From Arcuatula senhousia (Eukaryota; Mollusca; Bivalvia; Mytilida; Mytilidae), in NCBI GenBank assembly GCA_963971305.1, contig OZ020317.1:11488001-11552000 (forward strand): DNA of 64,000 nucleotides, in the 5' to 3' direction. Below the pieces are notes generated by a model. That model had not been told where the DNA came from. It saw nothing but the letters and a program-made list of their open reading frames with translations, and made no database searches. Shown here piece after piece: positions 22,688 through 32,321 of this stretch (positions are counted from its first letter, which is position 1; each line of letters begins with the position of its first letter). The position numbers and the translations under genes were made by a program.

Positions 22688-23558
22688 GAGTAGAAAACTT
22701 GGAAAACCGGTAGAATTTATATATATATTTTTGTGACCTCCGAAGTATGAACTCTGAAATCATAAGTCGGAACTTTGAAATAAGAAGTCTGAAAAATGAA
22801 ATTATAGCCCTGAACTCCGAAATCAGAAGTCAGAACTCTGAAATCTGAAGTCAGAACTCTGAAATCAGAAGTCTGAAGTAAGAAGATACCTATCGCTTTC
22901 CGTAGATGATGCACACATTTCAAATCACCTTTGTTTCGATATTGATTCAACTGACGACACTTTTGAAAATAACTATTATGTAAATCTGCATTTTAAAGAT
23001 CCTTTGTTATGGTTGGTGCACATGACAGATGTTCGATATTGATTTTAAACGAATTCAATAGTATTTTGATAAGCGTACTTTAACCTATTCAAATATTTTG
23101 TTTTATAAACAACTTTAGCACTCGTATTGTTTAAATTATAAACACTAATTTCAGCAAACCCATGATTTTAAATTCGACAATATTGTTATAATTCTGTATT
23201 TTAAAATTACAGGTGTTACCCATAGATTGAGGCATTTTGTTTGATACCATTTTGCTATCAGACATTTAAAGGTAATTGACTTTATTATTTCAAACACTTC
23301 ACGGTTTAAACGACAGATGTACAACTTTATATCAATCCACACGCATACAATAGTAATGCTCATTTATCAACAGAAAAAAGTTACGCTATGTGCGCAACAG
23401 CTGAAAATGACACACTTACTCGCGACCTTTTAAAAAACGTAAACAAACACATTTACAAATCGTATGAATTTGAATCTCCATCACATCAACGTAATAACAT
23501 TTTAAAAATATTTTAAATGTAAACACAGAGGGATTTAAATAACTTATTTTATTTTCAG

Positions 23559-23964
23559 AATGGCTTTTGTATGTGAGGTTTGTGGAAAAAGCTTTACTGA
23601 AAAAAGAAATCTGAATCGCCATCTTAAAACCCATAACGAAGCTACGTACAACTGCTCCCTCTGTAATAAGGCGTTTAATAGGCCGGACATCAAAAATCGT
23701 CACGAGAAGACCCACGGGGACAGGCCGAAATATGCCTGTCCTTACTGCGACCATCAGGTGGAACGACAGGACCACTTTAGAGCTCACGTGTCCAATCACG
23801 AAAGGCGAATTAGGTACCTGGAGACACGACCATCCCGCTCCTCGTCGCCTCACCCTGGATCTAGCCGTGACATATCCCCTCAGCCCGGACCAAGTCGAGC
23901 TAGGTCTCGCTCTCCTGTCCGTCGTCCGTCCGTTCAACAACCCTCACTAGATCGCCGGATGTAA
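23559..23964 (+). CDS. N-terminal zinc-finger part of the Polinton polymerase gene
   Basis: A splice acceptor TTATTTTATTTTCAG ends at 23,558, one base before ATG 23,560, so this is the first coding exon of the left-TIR transcript. Residues 1-85 hold three C2H2 fingers (CEVCGKSF, CSLCNKAF and CPYCDHQ types) and the rest is Ser/Pro/Arg-rich (SRSSSPHPGSS). The frame closes at 23,964, but another frame is open from ~23,940 into the polymerase block at 24,120, so the finger region was probably joined to PolB originally and is now separated by a frameshift. It could also be a small DNA-binding protein on its own. Confidence 0.65.
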
Positions 23965-24119
23965 CCAATTTTCCAGATGTACTGCCTGAAGACCCGGAGA
24001 CCAGGACTCTCTATCTTCGCCACTGGAGCGATATTCGTACACGGGAAAATACCGGGAACCGGATTCAGGACCGGTACAACTTTAGTTTAAATGATGTATC
24101 TCCGTCAACCTTTCAGGGC

Positions 24120-27100
24120 ATGGTTCGCCAAATATTTCAACAACAAACGACGTCGTTTTTGATCAACTTGTCCTTTGGTTTTATACTGCGTAACACTGAA
24201 ACGGGTGATCTACGATATTTCCACTCCAGTTTCAATAATCATCGTTTTTTTGAACACCCACATCTAATACGTAGCGAAAGTGACTTGGAACGTTTCTTAG
24301 AAGAGCTATCCAGGCAAGATATTTTTGAATTTATTCGCCAGCAAAGAGACAACACCAAATGGGTCGTCCATTTGCTTACAAATGTTACTTTCTTTATAAA
24401 TAAATTGTCCAGTCACCCCATTGGATCAGCCAAACAGTTACCTGATTACATCACCAATAACCACGGTCTGAACAACATGACTGGTGGATCCCATGGCAAC
24501 TACACTGATAATCTCTGTTTCTTCCGGTGTCTTGCTGTTCATCGTGGAGCCTCCGTTGTAGATGCAGAAACCAAAGCCAAGGACTTATTGTACCAATATT
24601 TACACCATACCGGGCTTCCATACCAACGTTTCAAAGGAGTATACCTTAACGAACTCAATATTTTGGAACAACTTTTTAATATTAACATTTTTGTTTATGA
24701 ACTAAAGAAAGACGAAAAAGAAGAAAACGTTCATGCTCATCTCGTTCGACGTTCACCGTATACATATAAAGAAGTCCTAAATCTGAATATTTGTATGGAT
24801 CATTTTAGTTATATTCGTGACTTTAATAAATACGCCAAAAGTTTCCAGTGTCAAAAATGCAACAAGCTGTGAAACTCTAAATACATGCTTTACCGACATG
24901 AGCGATCTTGTATGGGAGCTGTTCGTTTTATTTATCCCGGAGGAGTTTACCATACACCCAAAACCATATTCGAAGAGCTTGAAGATGAAGGTATAAATAT
25001 ACATCCCCATTACCGCTTCTTTCCTTATAGAGCCACCTATGACATAGAAACCATGTTCAACCCGATCGACAAAACCAATACTGATAAATTAAAATGGATT
25101 AATCAACATGCTTTGCTAAGTATTTCTATATGTTCCAATGTCCCAGGATACACCAAACCTCGCTGCTTTGTCGTTGGAGATGAGGACTACCCTGATATTA
25201 TTACTGCATCTCTCGAATATTTAGAAGAAATAAGCGAGGCTGCCTATAGAAATAGCTTGACAAATTTAGCTCATATTTTCGAACGTATAGACGATATGCT
25301 TGAGACGGAGTTTGATCACTGCACGGCAGAGGAAAAAAAAAATGAAAAGAAAGGTCATTACTTACAACATATGAGTCAGAAATTGGACAACTATTTAAAG
25401 GAACTTCCCGTTATTGGCTTTAATTCTGGACGTTACGATTTAAATGCAATGAAGATAGACTTTTTCTCTGAATTGACAGAACGAAACCTAGTAAAATACG
25501 CCATTAAACGTAACAATAACTTTATGTGTGTCAAAACAGATAGACTCAAATTTTTGGACATTGTAAATTATCTTGCTCCAGGTTTTTCCTATGCAAAATT
25601 TTTAAAAGCTTATGGCTGCACAGAAGAAAAAGTTTTTTTTCCATATGAATGGATGACGTCTTTGGACAAACTCAACAACACACAACTTCCCGCTCACGAT
25701 GCCTTTTATTCGACACTCACAAATACCAATATATCGGAAGATGAATACAATTTTTGTTAACATGTGTGGACCAGCCACCAAATGTCAACCATGAAAGATT
25801 TTTTGATATGGTACAACAATAAAGATGTCGTCCCGATGTTAGAAGCCGTTGAAAAAATGTTTGAATTTTACAAAGAGAGAAATATAGATATGTTTAAAGA
25901 TGGGATAAGCGTTCCTGGGCTAACATTAAAATACATGTTTCAAGACCTAGATGATTATTTTACGCTACCTGATGAAAAACATAAATATGTATATCACTTA
26001 TTAAAAGACAACATCGTCGGCGGACCCTCCATTGTTTTCCATCGATACCACGAGAAAGATGTCACCTATATTAGACCAACTGAATACGCAAATCCAAAAC
26101 CTTGCAAACAAATTGTAGGCTACGATGCCAATGCATTATATTTATGGTCTATAATGCAAGACATGCCTACCGGCCACTTTTCTATTCGAAAGGCAGAGGA
26201 TGATTTTAAACGTTTAACTCCTAGAAGATATGAAAATTTGGCTTTGACATGGATTCAATGGAAAGCTCTTCAAGCTAGTCATCCGATTCGTCACCAAGGA
26301 AATAATACCGAAAAGTTAATAGGCGTCGATCGGATGCCAGTTGATGGATTCTGCAAAGAAACAAAAACCGTTTATGAGTTTCAAGGGTGTATCTGGCATG
26401 GACATCAATGCAGGTTAACGCAAAAATACAACGGTATCAACCCTGTCAACCAAACTGCATTTGTGGATCTTTATGAAAAAACCAAAAACAAAAAAGAAAA
26501 AATAATTGAATTGGGATATAATTATGAAGAAATTTGGGAGTGCGAATGGTACGATGAAATCAATAGAAATAAAGAACTAAAGACATTTATTAAAAGTATG
26601 CAGCGCCCATGGGATTGGCTCAAAACCATGACAGAAGAACAAATCATCCACGCTATTAAACACGACAAATTATTCGGAGCCGTAGAAGTGGACATTCATG
26701 TTCCTGACCACCTAAAATCGAAATTCGCAGAAATGCCACCCATCTTTAAAAATATTAATATATCCCGTGATGACATCGGCAACCATATGCGTCAATATGC
26801 CATTGACAACGACATCATGTCCCAACCAAGGAAAAGCCTGATCGGTAGCTTGTTCGGGGAAAAAATTTTAATAATAACACCGTTATTAAAATGGTACCTG
26901 GCCCATGGACTTGTCATCACGAAAATATACACCGTTTTGGAGTATACGCCATCAGCTTGTGTTCAGAAATTGGGAGAGAAGATCAGCGATGCTCGTCGTG
27001 AGGGGGATGTGGACCCACACAAAGAACTGATAAGCCAAACGATGAAACTTATAGGGAATTCTCTTTATGGCAAGACATGCATCAATTACGTCACGTTGAC

Positions 27101-27796
27101 GTCGTTTACCGCAAAGAAAAAGACGTCGAGAGCATGTTAAGAGATCCTAATTTTCGGTCCTGTAACCAGCTAAACTCTGACACTTTCGAAATCGAAATGT
27201 CGAAAAAAAATTTAAAATTAAATTTACCTCTTCAAATAGGATTTTTTGTATACCAGTACGCCAAACTTTCCATGCTGCAGTTTTATTTTGATTGTATTGA
27301 TCAATTTATAGATCGCCGTGACTTTCAATACTGCTGTATGGACACAGATAGTGCCTATATGGCGCTCTCTGCCGAAACCTTAGAAGAGGTCATCAAACCG
27401 GAAATGAGACTCCAATTCGAAAAAGAAAAACATCTCTGGTTCCCACGAGATGATACCCCGGAACATGCCGCTTACGACATGCGAACACTAGGGCTTTTTA
27501 AAATAGAAAATGTCAACGATGGAATTATTTCTTTATGTTCAAAAACCTACTACTGTTTCGGACAATCCGATAAGTTTAGTTGTAAAGGTATTAGCAAGAA
27601 GTTGAATAACATAACTAAAGATACGTATATGGATGTCCTCCTCTCTAAAAAGTCCGGGTCAGGTACCAACCGCGGTTTCCGGTCCGTGGACAATCAAGTC
27701 TACACTTACCTCCAGGAAAGGGCCGGATTCTCGTATTTCTATCCAAAACGACAGGTATTAGACGACGGCATCTCCACCGTTCCACTGGACATTTAA
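24120..27796 (+). pseudogene. Polinton protein-primed family B DNA polymerase (disrupted)
   Basis: Replicates the element by protein priming. The N-terminal block has an OTU-like DNLCFFRC motif (~24,505). Then come exonuclease motifs YDIET (~25,035), NSGRYDLN (~25,425) and YNNKDVV (~25,812); palm motif A YDANALYLW (~26,120); a Polinton-type insert with EFQGCIWHGHQC (~26,376); motif B KLIGNSLYGK (~27,046); motif C MDTDSAY (~27,337); and KGISKKLN (~27,586). Breaks: in-frame TGA at 24,870-24,872, in-frame TAA at 25,758-25,760, and a frameshift at about 27,080-27,140 just after motif B. The catalytic aspartates are intact, but the gene cannot give one product without recoding or sequence error. 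Confidence 0.92.
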
Positions 27797-28529
27797 ATTT
27801 GTTCGATCTTTTTTGTACTCTTTTGAGATATATTTTTTGAATATAGGTTTTATGTTATCATTTTTGTCAATATTTTTATTGAAATGAAATCATTTTTGTC
27901 AATATTTTTATTGATATGAAATAGTAATGGGAATTGTATTTTCTTTTAATAATAGTTTTTACGTTAAATATTTTTTTATGGTAAAGACTAATTTTGTCAA
28001 ACTTTCTGTTAACCATTTTGTTTGATCGTGGTTAGTGCTCCGTGTCTATCGTAAATATTTTTAAAGTTCTATTTTGAGAACGCAATTCAAGTTCTTTGTA
28101 AATATTTTTTAAAGTTTTAAGAAACATGATATTTTGATTCAGTTTTCATTGAGTGTAAATAACACAATTCATGTTCAAAGTAAAGTTATTTTTAAAGTTC
28201 TATTTTAAGAATATGATGTTGTAAATAACTAAGCATTGTGTAAAATAGTTTTTTGTAAATAATATTTTTGTATATATAAACGTTGTGAACTGTACAAGTC
28301 TTTGTTTTCATTAAATTCAAGCCGGTGTCTGTCTAGTCAAAAGATGAAAGAAGAATCATCAGAAATGTTTTAAAATTACAAATGAAGAAGCATCAGAAAT
28401 TCTAGCCAAAAGGTTAAATGGAGAAATATCAGAAAAAAAATCAAAAAGGTTTTAAAATTACAAATGGAGAAGCATCAGAAAATCTAGCCAAAAAGGTTGC
28501 AGAAACACCACAAAACTCTAACTAAATGA
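27797..28529. other. AT-rich noncoding region after PolB
   Basis: No gene. Poly-A signal-like AT runs follow the PolB stop. 'tttttgtcaatatttttattg' is duplicated at 27,864 and 27,895. TATATAAA at 28,273 could be a promoter, but no TCAGT follows at the usual distance. Degenerate 'atcagaaa..ctagccaaaa' units begin at ~28,350. Confidence 0.5.
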
Positions 28530-28800
28530 AAATCATCAGAAAATCTAGCCAAAAAGGTTAAAAAAACACACAAATGTAGTAACACCAAAAACTCTAACTA
28601 AATGAAAACCAAAAGAAAATCTAGGTTAAAGGTTAAATAGAGAATCATCAGAAAATCTAGCCAAAAAGGTTAAAAAAACACACAAATGTAGAAACACCAG
28701 AAACTCTAACTAAATGAAAACCAAAAGAAAATCTAGGTTAAAGTTTAAATAGAGGATCATCAGAAAATCTAGCCAAAAAGGTTAAATCATCAGAAAAAAT
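28530..28800. repeat. 112-bp satellite inside the Polinton
   Basis: 'atcatcagaaaatctagcc' occurs at 28,532, 28,644 and 28,756, exactly 112 bp apart, with an A-rich 'ggttaaaaaaacacac' following. Partial units extend upstream. It lies between PolB and the accessory genes, where an origin, enhancer or boundary could sit; no function is shown. Confidence 0.7.
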
Positions 28801-28973
28801 GATTTAGCAAAAACAATACAAAACTACAAGGTTAATATTAAAGGTCACCCGACAGACGAAGACATAAGAAATAGCGAGGACCTATAATTGACACGACAAA
28901 ACTACAAAGGAGTATAAAATAAGACTAATCAACATGGGTCGCGATAAACCCACTTGTCACGTGACCTGCAGAT

Positions 28974-29008
28974 CTTAAAGCTTTTCTCGAAACCCACCTA
29001 ATCAGTCC
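28974..29008 (+). promoter_or_regulatory. Weak late-type promoter (TTAAAG ... TCAGT)
   Basis: TTAAAG at ~28,975 lies ~30 nt upstream of TCAGT at 29,002-29,006, copying the spacing of the stronger TATAAAA/TCAGT pairs at 29,242, 30,418, 31,567 and 33,046. A separate TATAAAA is at 28,913-28,919. The ATG follows at 29,025. Confidence 0.35.
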
Positions 29009-29024
29009 CCTCTCTGCATCAGAG

Positions 29025-29246
29025 ATGGATGTACAAAGTTACACACATATAGCGTCCACTTTCTTTAACGATGGGATTATCAACGAGGGTCGAGTCATAG
29101 TGTTGTTTTGCTTGACCAAAATCGTAGCACAGCGCTACCCCCAGCAAAGAGTTTACATATGGGGTATATTTGAAAATGTAATAGAAGGGTTAGGCTACGA
29201 TACCTATCTACAACGTGCACGCATTGAAGCATTACAACCCGTATAA
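29025..29246 (+). CDS. Bcl-2-like protein (BH1/BH2 region)
   Basis: A 73-residue product. Residues 13-32 match the Bcl-2 BH1 signature: FFNDGIINEGRVIVLF, where the family has F-x-D-G-x-x-N-W-G-R-I-V-x-L-F; the Trp is Glu here. YIWGIFENVIEGLGY (residues ~44-58) sits where BH2 is expected. Bcl-2 proteins act at mitochondrial/ER membranes to control BAX/BAK-type killing, and DNA viruses often carry inhibitory homologues. No BH3/BH4 region or C-terminal membrane anchor lies in this frame, so it is short for the family: either a minimal viral form, an exon, or truncated. The next small gene has a membrane tail and may be related to it. Confidence 0.6.
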   Translation: MDVQSYTHIASTFFNDGIINEGRVIVLFCLTKIVAQRYPQQRVYIWGIFENVIEGLGYDTYLQRARIEALQPV

Positions 29247-29276
29247 AACGGGCAACCGCTTTCCTATTGGTTCAGT
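29242..29276 (+). promoter_or_regulatory. Late-type promoter TATAAAA-N25-TCAGT overlapping a stop codon
   Basis: TATAAAA at 29,242-29,248 contains the TAA stop of the Bcl-2-like gene (29,244-29,246). TTCAGTTC, with its A at 29,274, lies 32 nt downstream as an initiator, and the next ATG is 12 nt after it. An inverted CCAAT box (ATTGG) lies at 29,266-29,270. Confidence 0.55.
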
Positions 29277-29285
29277 TCTGAAACC

Positions 29286-29441
29286 ATGGACCGCACACAC
29301 GTCAGTATTAGATCTAGTGCTAGTTCTATCTACAGAAACTACGACTTTCATTTAGATATCATAAAATTAATCGGAGTCCTGATACTCTTATCGCTCATGA
29401 TATGTTACACTAGCTCTCCTAGGTCGTGTCCAACGATGTGA
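29286..29441 (+). CDS. 51-residue tail-anchored membrane protein
   Basis: A short open frame directly after a TATAAAA/TCAGT pair. Residues 1-27 are polar and residues ~28-42 form one hydrophobic helix (LIGVLILLSLMIC) followed by a short Ser/Pro/Cys tail, giving single-pass, tail-anchor-like topology. No family recognised. Its place right after the Bcl-2-like frame suggests it could supply, or once have supplied, a membrane anchor for that activity; this is speculation. Confidence 0.45.
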   Translation: MDRTHVSIRSSASSIYRNYDFHLDIIKLIGVLILLSLMICYTSSPRSCPTM

Positions 29442-29463
29442 TGATTCAAGAGACTGCATTCGA

Positions 29464-29730
29464 ATGACAACCATGGAACCGACGATGAATCAAAGCTTAT
29501 GTACTTACTCTGAACAGTTTCCGTTAACGCAGAACTAATTTCTAACGGTGTGTACGCACCAGGGCGAAGTAAGAGTCGATGTTAGAAAATTTGTAGCCGG
29601 ACAACCGACCATTTTGGGATACTTTATAAACATGGCGCAATGGAACACACTTCTCACACTCGTTCCCCGAATCGAACAGGCAATCTGTGAAGCGAAGAAG
29701 GATGCGACCAATCAGACGTCAGGAAAATAG
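29464..29730 (+). pseudogene. PC4-like ssDNA-binding protein, nonsense-interrupted
   Basis: An ATG at 29,464 opens a frame closed by TAA at 29,536-29,538, after which the same frame continues to 29,730. Across the stop, the order of elements (FPLTQN, then FLTV, then VRVDVRKF, then MAQWNTLL) matches one PC4 (transcriptional coactivator p15) domain: strands of a ssDNA-binding sheet and a final helix. The single stop lies near the first strand. PC4 proteins bind ssDNA and act in transcription and replication. Confidence 0.6.
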
Positions 29731-29783
29731 ACCAATGAAATGGCTTCATTTCGACCAATGAAAAGGCGTCAAAATGGACCAAT
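29707..29783 (+). promoter_or_regulatory. Array of four CCAAT boxes at 23-24 bp spacing
   Basis: ACCAAT occurs at 29,707, 29,731, 29,754 and 29,778, each followed by GAAA, CAGA or CAAA. The first is next to GACGTCAGG (CRE-like). Regular spacing of about two helical turns is what cooperative NF-Y binding would favour. The array straddles the end of the PC4 pseudogene and the start of the double-PC4 gene, so it could drive the latter or simply reflect a 24-bp tandem repeat. Confidence 0.5.
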
Positions 29784-30307
29784 CAAAAGCCGAGAATGGA
29801 TTTAATAGGAGCAGCTTAACCTATCCACTTCATTTGAAAGAAACACTGCCACGCAGAATGACCGATATTGTCCAGAAAGCAGCTGAAATGAGTGGTATTG
29901 TACCAAACACAAGTCGATATGCTAGACATTTAGGAAACGACATCTACCTTGAACTGAAAGAATGGAAAGGGACAACACGAGTTGACATCCGCTTCTGGAT
30001 GGACGGCCACATTCCTACTAAAGATGGCGTTAGTTTACAGTTGGAACAATGGAAAGCCTTGTGCGATTTATCAGACTTGATCGACGAATTGTTTAAGAAA
30101 ATCAGACGAAAGGAAACCGTACATTGGAGATGTCATATTGGAAACGACATTTACGTAACAATGCAAGATCCACGCCAATGTGTAGAAATTAAAACGTTTT
30201 GGATTCCGGAAGATGAGTGGCGATTTACACCGACCAAGAGAGGGGCCATACTAAGGCAACAGCAGTGGACCGAATTAAAGAACGCTATGCAACGATTGAA
30301 GAATTAG
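29774..30307 (+). CDS. Tandem double PC4-like ssDNA-binding protein
   Basis: 177 residues. The first PC4-like domain (residues ~49-106) is clear: HLGNDIYLELKEWKG, VDIRFW, PTKDGVSLQLEQWKAL. The second (~118-177) repeats the plan with HIGNDIYVTM, VEIKTFW, PTKRGAILRQQQW. PC4 normally dimerises through one domain per chain, so a two-domain chain may form an intramolecular dimer. Likely roles are coating ssDNA exposed by protein-primed strand-displacement replication, or late transcription. The ATG at 29,774 is the first in frame; a later Met at residue 29 is possible. Confidence 0.72.
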   Translation: MDQSKAENGFNRSSLTYPLHLKETLPRRMTDIVQKAAEMSGIVPNTSRYARHLGNDIYLELKEWKGTTRVDIRFWMDGHIPTKDGVSLQLEQWKALCDLSDLIDELFKKIRRKETVHWRCHIGNDIYVTMQDPRQCVEIKTFWIPEDEWRFTPTKRGAILRQQQWTELKNAMQRLKN

Positions 30308-30417
30308 AACCAGACATTAAAAACATTGTGCCCATGTATTGATGTTGTGTATAGATTATATATAAATAAATGATGTAAAATGATCTCTTTTGTATTTAAT
30401 TAATGTTAAGATAACCC

Positions 30418-30453
30418 TATAAAACATCGAAACAACACAAAAAAACCATCAGT
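30418..30453 (+). promoter_or_regulatory. Late-type promoter of the packaging ATPase
   Basis: TATAAAA at 30,418-30,424 and TCAGT with its A at 30,451, a 33-nt interval. The first ATG is 29 nt later, at 30,480. Confidence 0.6.
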
Positions 30454-30479
30454 TGTCCTTCGAACCCCGAAGTAACAAC

Positions 30480-30621
30480 ATGTCCTATACATGCACATTG
30501 TGTAAAAAATCTTACGTGTGGAAGACAGACTTAATACGACACGAGAACGCAAAACACCGAAACATGATTCAACAAGAAACAAATTCTAAAAAACAGCAGC
30601 AGTTGTCATACCCCCAGATAC

Positions 30622-30659
<38 letters not shown>

Positions 30660-30678
30660 TTGTCATACCCCCAGATAC

Positions 30679-30709
<31 letters not shown>

Positions 30710-30819
30710 ATTGTCATACCCCCAGATACTGGAGCAGCAGCAACAGCAGCAGCAATTGTCATGCTCTCAGATACTGGAGCAGCAGCAGCAGCAGCAGCAA
30801 TTGTCATGCCCTCAGATAC

Positions 30820-30854
<35 letters not shown>

Positions 30855-31571
30855 TTGTCATACCCTCTGGGACAGCAGAAAACAAACGAACCTTACTTTA
30901 TTTACCCAACCAGCGATCCCTTTCCGTTTAACGTACCCGATGGATTACTCCACGATCATTTCATGCCTTGGGCTCATCCGTTCACCAGCGTCATTGCAGG
31001 ACCTATCGGCAGTGGAAAATCAGTCTTTGTAAGAAGATTCATCGACAATATACAACACATGATGTTACCCCAGCCCGATCGAATATGGTGGTCATACGAT
31101 GTACAACAACCTCTATATGCTGGAATGAACAACGTCGAGTTTATTAGAGGACTCCCGGATATCGAGAGCTTGAACCCCGAAGAGAAACATCTTATCGTCA
31201 TCGACGACCAGATGGACAACGTCACGCAAGCCGTAGCGGACCTGTTTACCAAATACAGTCACCACAGATCCATCAGTATTATGCTGATCGTACAGAACCT
31301 GTTTAATAAAAACAAACACCACAGAACCATCAGTCTGAATACCCACTACATGGTCGTTTTCAAGAACCCCAGGGACACGTCTCAAAATATGGCCATGGCA
31401 CGTCAAATGTTTCCCGGAAGAACAAAGTACTTTCTAGAGGCCTACCAAGCTGCCGTCAGAAAACCTCACGGATACATGTTGATTGATCTGAAGCAGGATA
31501 CACCGGAAATTTTACGTTTGAGAACCGATATCTTTCCCGGAGAAGAGCAAATAGCGATGGTAGATCTATAA
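30480..31571 (+). CDS. FtsK/HerA-type genome-packaging ATPase with poly-Gln insert
   Basis: The A32/FtsK-like motor that would pump element DNA into capsids. From the ATG at 30,480: a C2H2 finger (residues 4-27, CTLCKKSY), then a tract of five LS(Y/C)PQILEQ units spaced by poly-Gln runs (~residues 36-130), then the ATPase with Walker A GPIGSGKS (~174-181), Walker B HLIVIDD (~237-243), a QN sensor motif and a conserved C-terminal HGYMLIDLK. The ATPase core is uninterrupted. The Gln tract is unusual for the family and is coded by nearly pure CAG. The stop codon lies inside the next gene's TATA box. Confidence 0.92.
30598..30865 (+). repeat. CAG-repeat minisatellite inside the ATPase gene
   Basis: Units of 'caattgtcatacccccagatactggag' followed by 4-11 CAG codons, repeated five times, with CAG number varying between units. 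The frame is preserved throughout. The reverse-strand poly-Ala open frame here is a shadow. Confidence 0.9.
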
Positions 31572-31600
31572 AAGGACCAAACGTTCGTGTCTCCGTCAGT
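31567..31600 (+). promoter_or_regulatory. Late-type promoter TATAAAAGG / TCAGTCG
   Basis: TATAAAA at 31,567-31,573 overlaps the ATPase stop TAA (31,569-31,571). TCAGTCG, with its A at 31,598, lies 31 nt downstream. The next ATG is 31,627. Confidence 0.65.
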
Positions 31601-31626
31601 CGAGAGACGGATGCCGACGGAGTAAC

Positions 31627-31977
31627 ATGGTTTCTCCTCGATTGAAAAAGCACGCTACAGATATCGTGTACCTACCACAAGCTAAACCTTGCGCTAAAAA
31701 ATATCTCATTGACAAAGCCGACAAAAGCCTGGTGGATTGTCTGTGTGAAGTAGCCGATAACATCTTGAGAGGAAACGTTCCTTTAACACCGGAACAAAGG
31801 ACCAAACTACACACCCACCGAAACGGATTGAGGTCTTTAACCGAGAAGAAGGTCCCTTTAAAAAAGAAGAAAACCATTCTACAGAAAGGAGGATTTTTAG
31901 GTTCCCTCTTAGCCCCGATAGCATCTCTCGTGACTCCTTTGCTATCACAGCTACTACAAAGAGGCAGTTTACCCTGA
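31627..31977 (+). CDS. Small conserved Polinton virion-type protein
   Basis: 116 residues: a helical, charged N-terminal two-thirds with LIDKADKSLVDCLCEVADNI and a Lys-rich stretch (KKVPLKKKKT), then a Gly-rich hydrophobic C-terminus (GGFLGSLLAPIASLV). Short proteins of this build, with a basic region plus an amphipathic GGFL tail, recur next to the ATPase and integrase in Polinton-like elements and may be minor core or membrane-active virion components. The function is not established and I assign none firmly. Confidence 0.6.
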   Translation: MVSPRLKKHATDIVYLPQAKPCAKKYLIDKADKSLVDCLCEVADNILRGNVPLTPEQRTKLHTHRNGLRSLTEKKVPLKKKKTILQKGGFLGSLLAPIASLVTPLLSQLLQRGSLP

Positions 31978-32039
31978 AACCACAGTTTCTTCAACCACCC
32001 ACCAGACCTAGACCACCGGTAGACCAGAAAGTAAAGACC

Positions 32040-32321
32040 ATGGATACCCTAGAAAAGAATATGCAGACCCTGTTAGAGAGAGAAGATTTACCTCCAGATA
32101 AACGAATAAAGTTGCACGATCAATCCTTAACTCGGTACATGAACATCCTAGACGATTACATTAAATTAAATATTAAATTAATAAATTTAAACCCAAGGGT
32201 TACACCACAAAAGAAGTCAAAGAATGGTTACAGACACAAGATCCCTATACGCTACACAAGAGAACGAGGAGAAGATTCCCGCGAAGACAAGTCCTGGTCT
32301 ATGGAAAAGATCATCATCTGA
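32040..32321 (+). CDS. Small coiled protein upstream of integrase
   Basis: The first ~50 residues (MDTLEKNMQTLLEREDL..., DKRIKLHDQSLTRYMNIL) look like a genuine helical domain; after ~32,190 the frame becomes basic and low-complexity while another frame takes up the integrase. It is either a separate small protein ending near there or the integrase N-terminus displaced by a frameshift. No TATA/TCAGT pair precedes it, so it may be read with the upstream gene. Confidence 0.45.
   Translation: MDTLEKNMQTLLEREDLPPDKRIKLHDQSLTRYMNILDDYIKLNIKLINLNPRVTPQKKSKNGYRHKIPIRYTRERGEDSREDKSWSMEKIII

Noticed and set aside
23416..23940. 174-codon minus-strand frame
   Set aside because: Antisense to the zinc-finger exon, which has clear C2H2 pattern and a splice acceptor.
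28273..28280. TATATAAA as a strong promoter
   Set aside because: No TCAGT initiator at 30-33 nt and no gene for 700 bp downstream; kept only as a note.
30586..30885. Minus-strand poly-Ala open frame
   Set aside because: Antisense of the CAG/poly-Gln tract in the ATPase.
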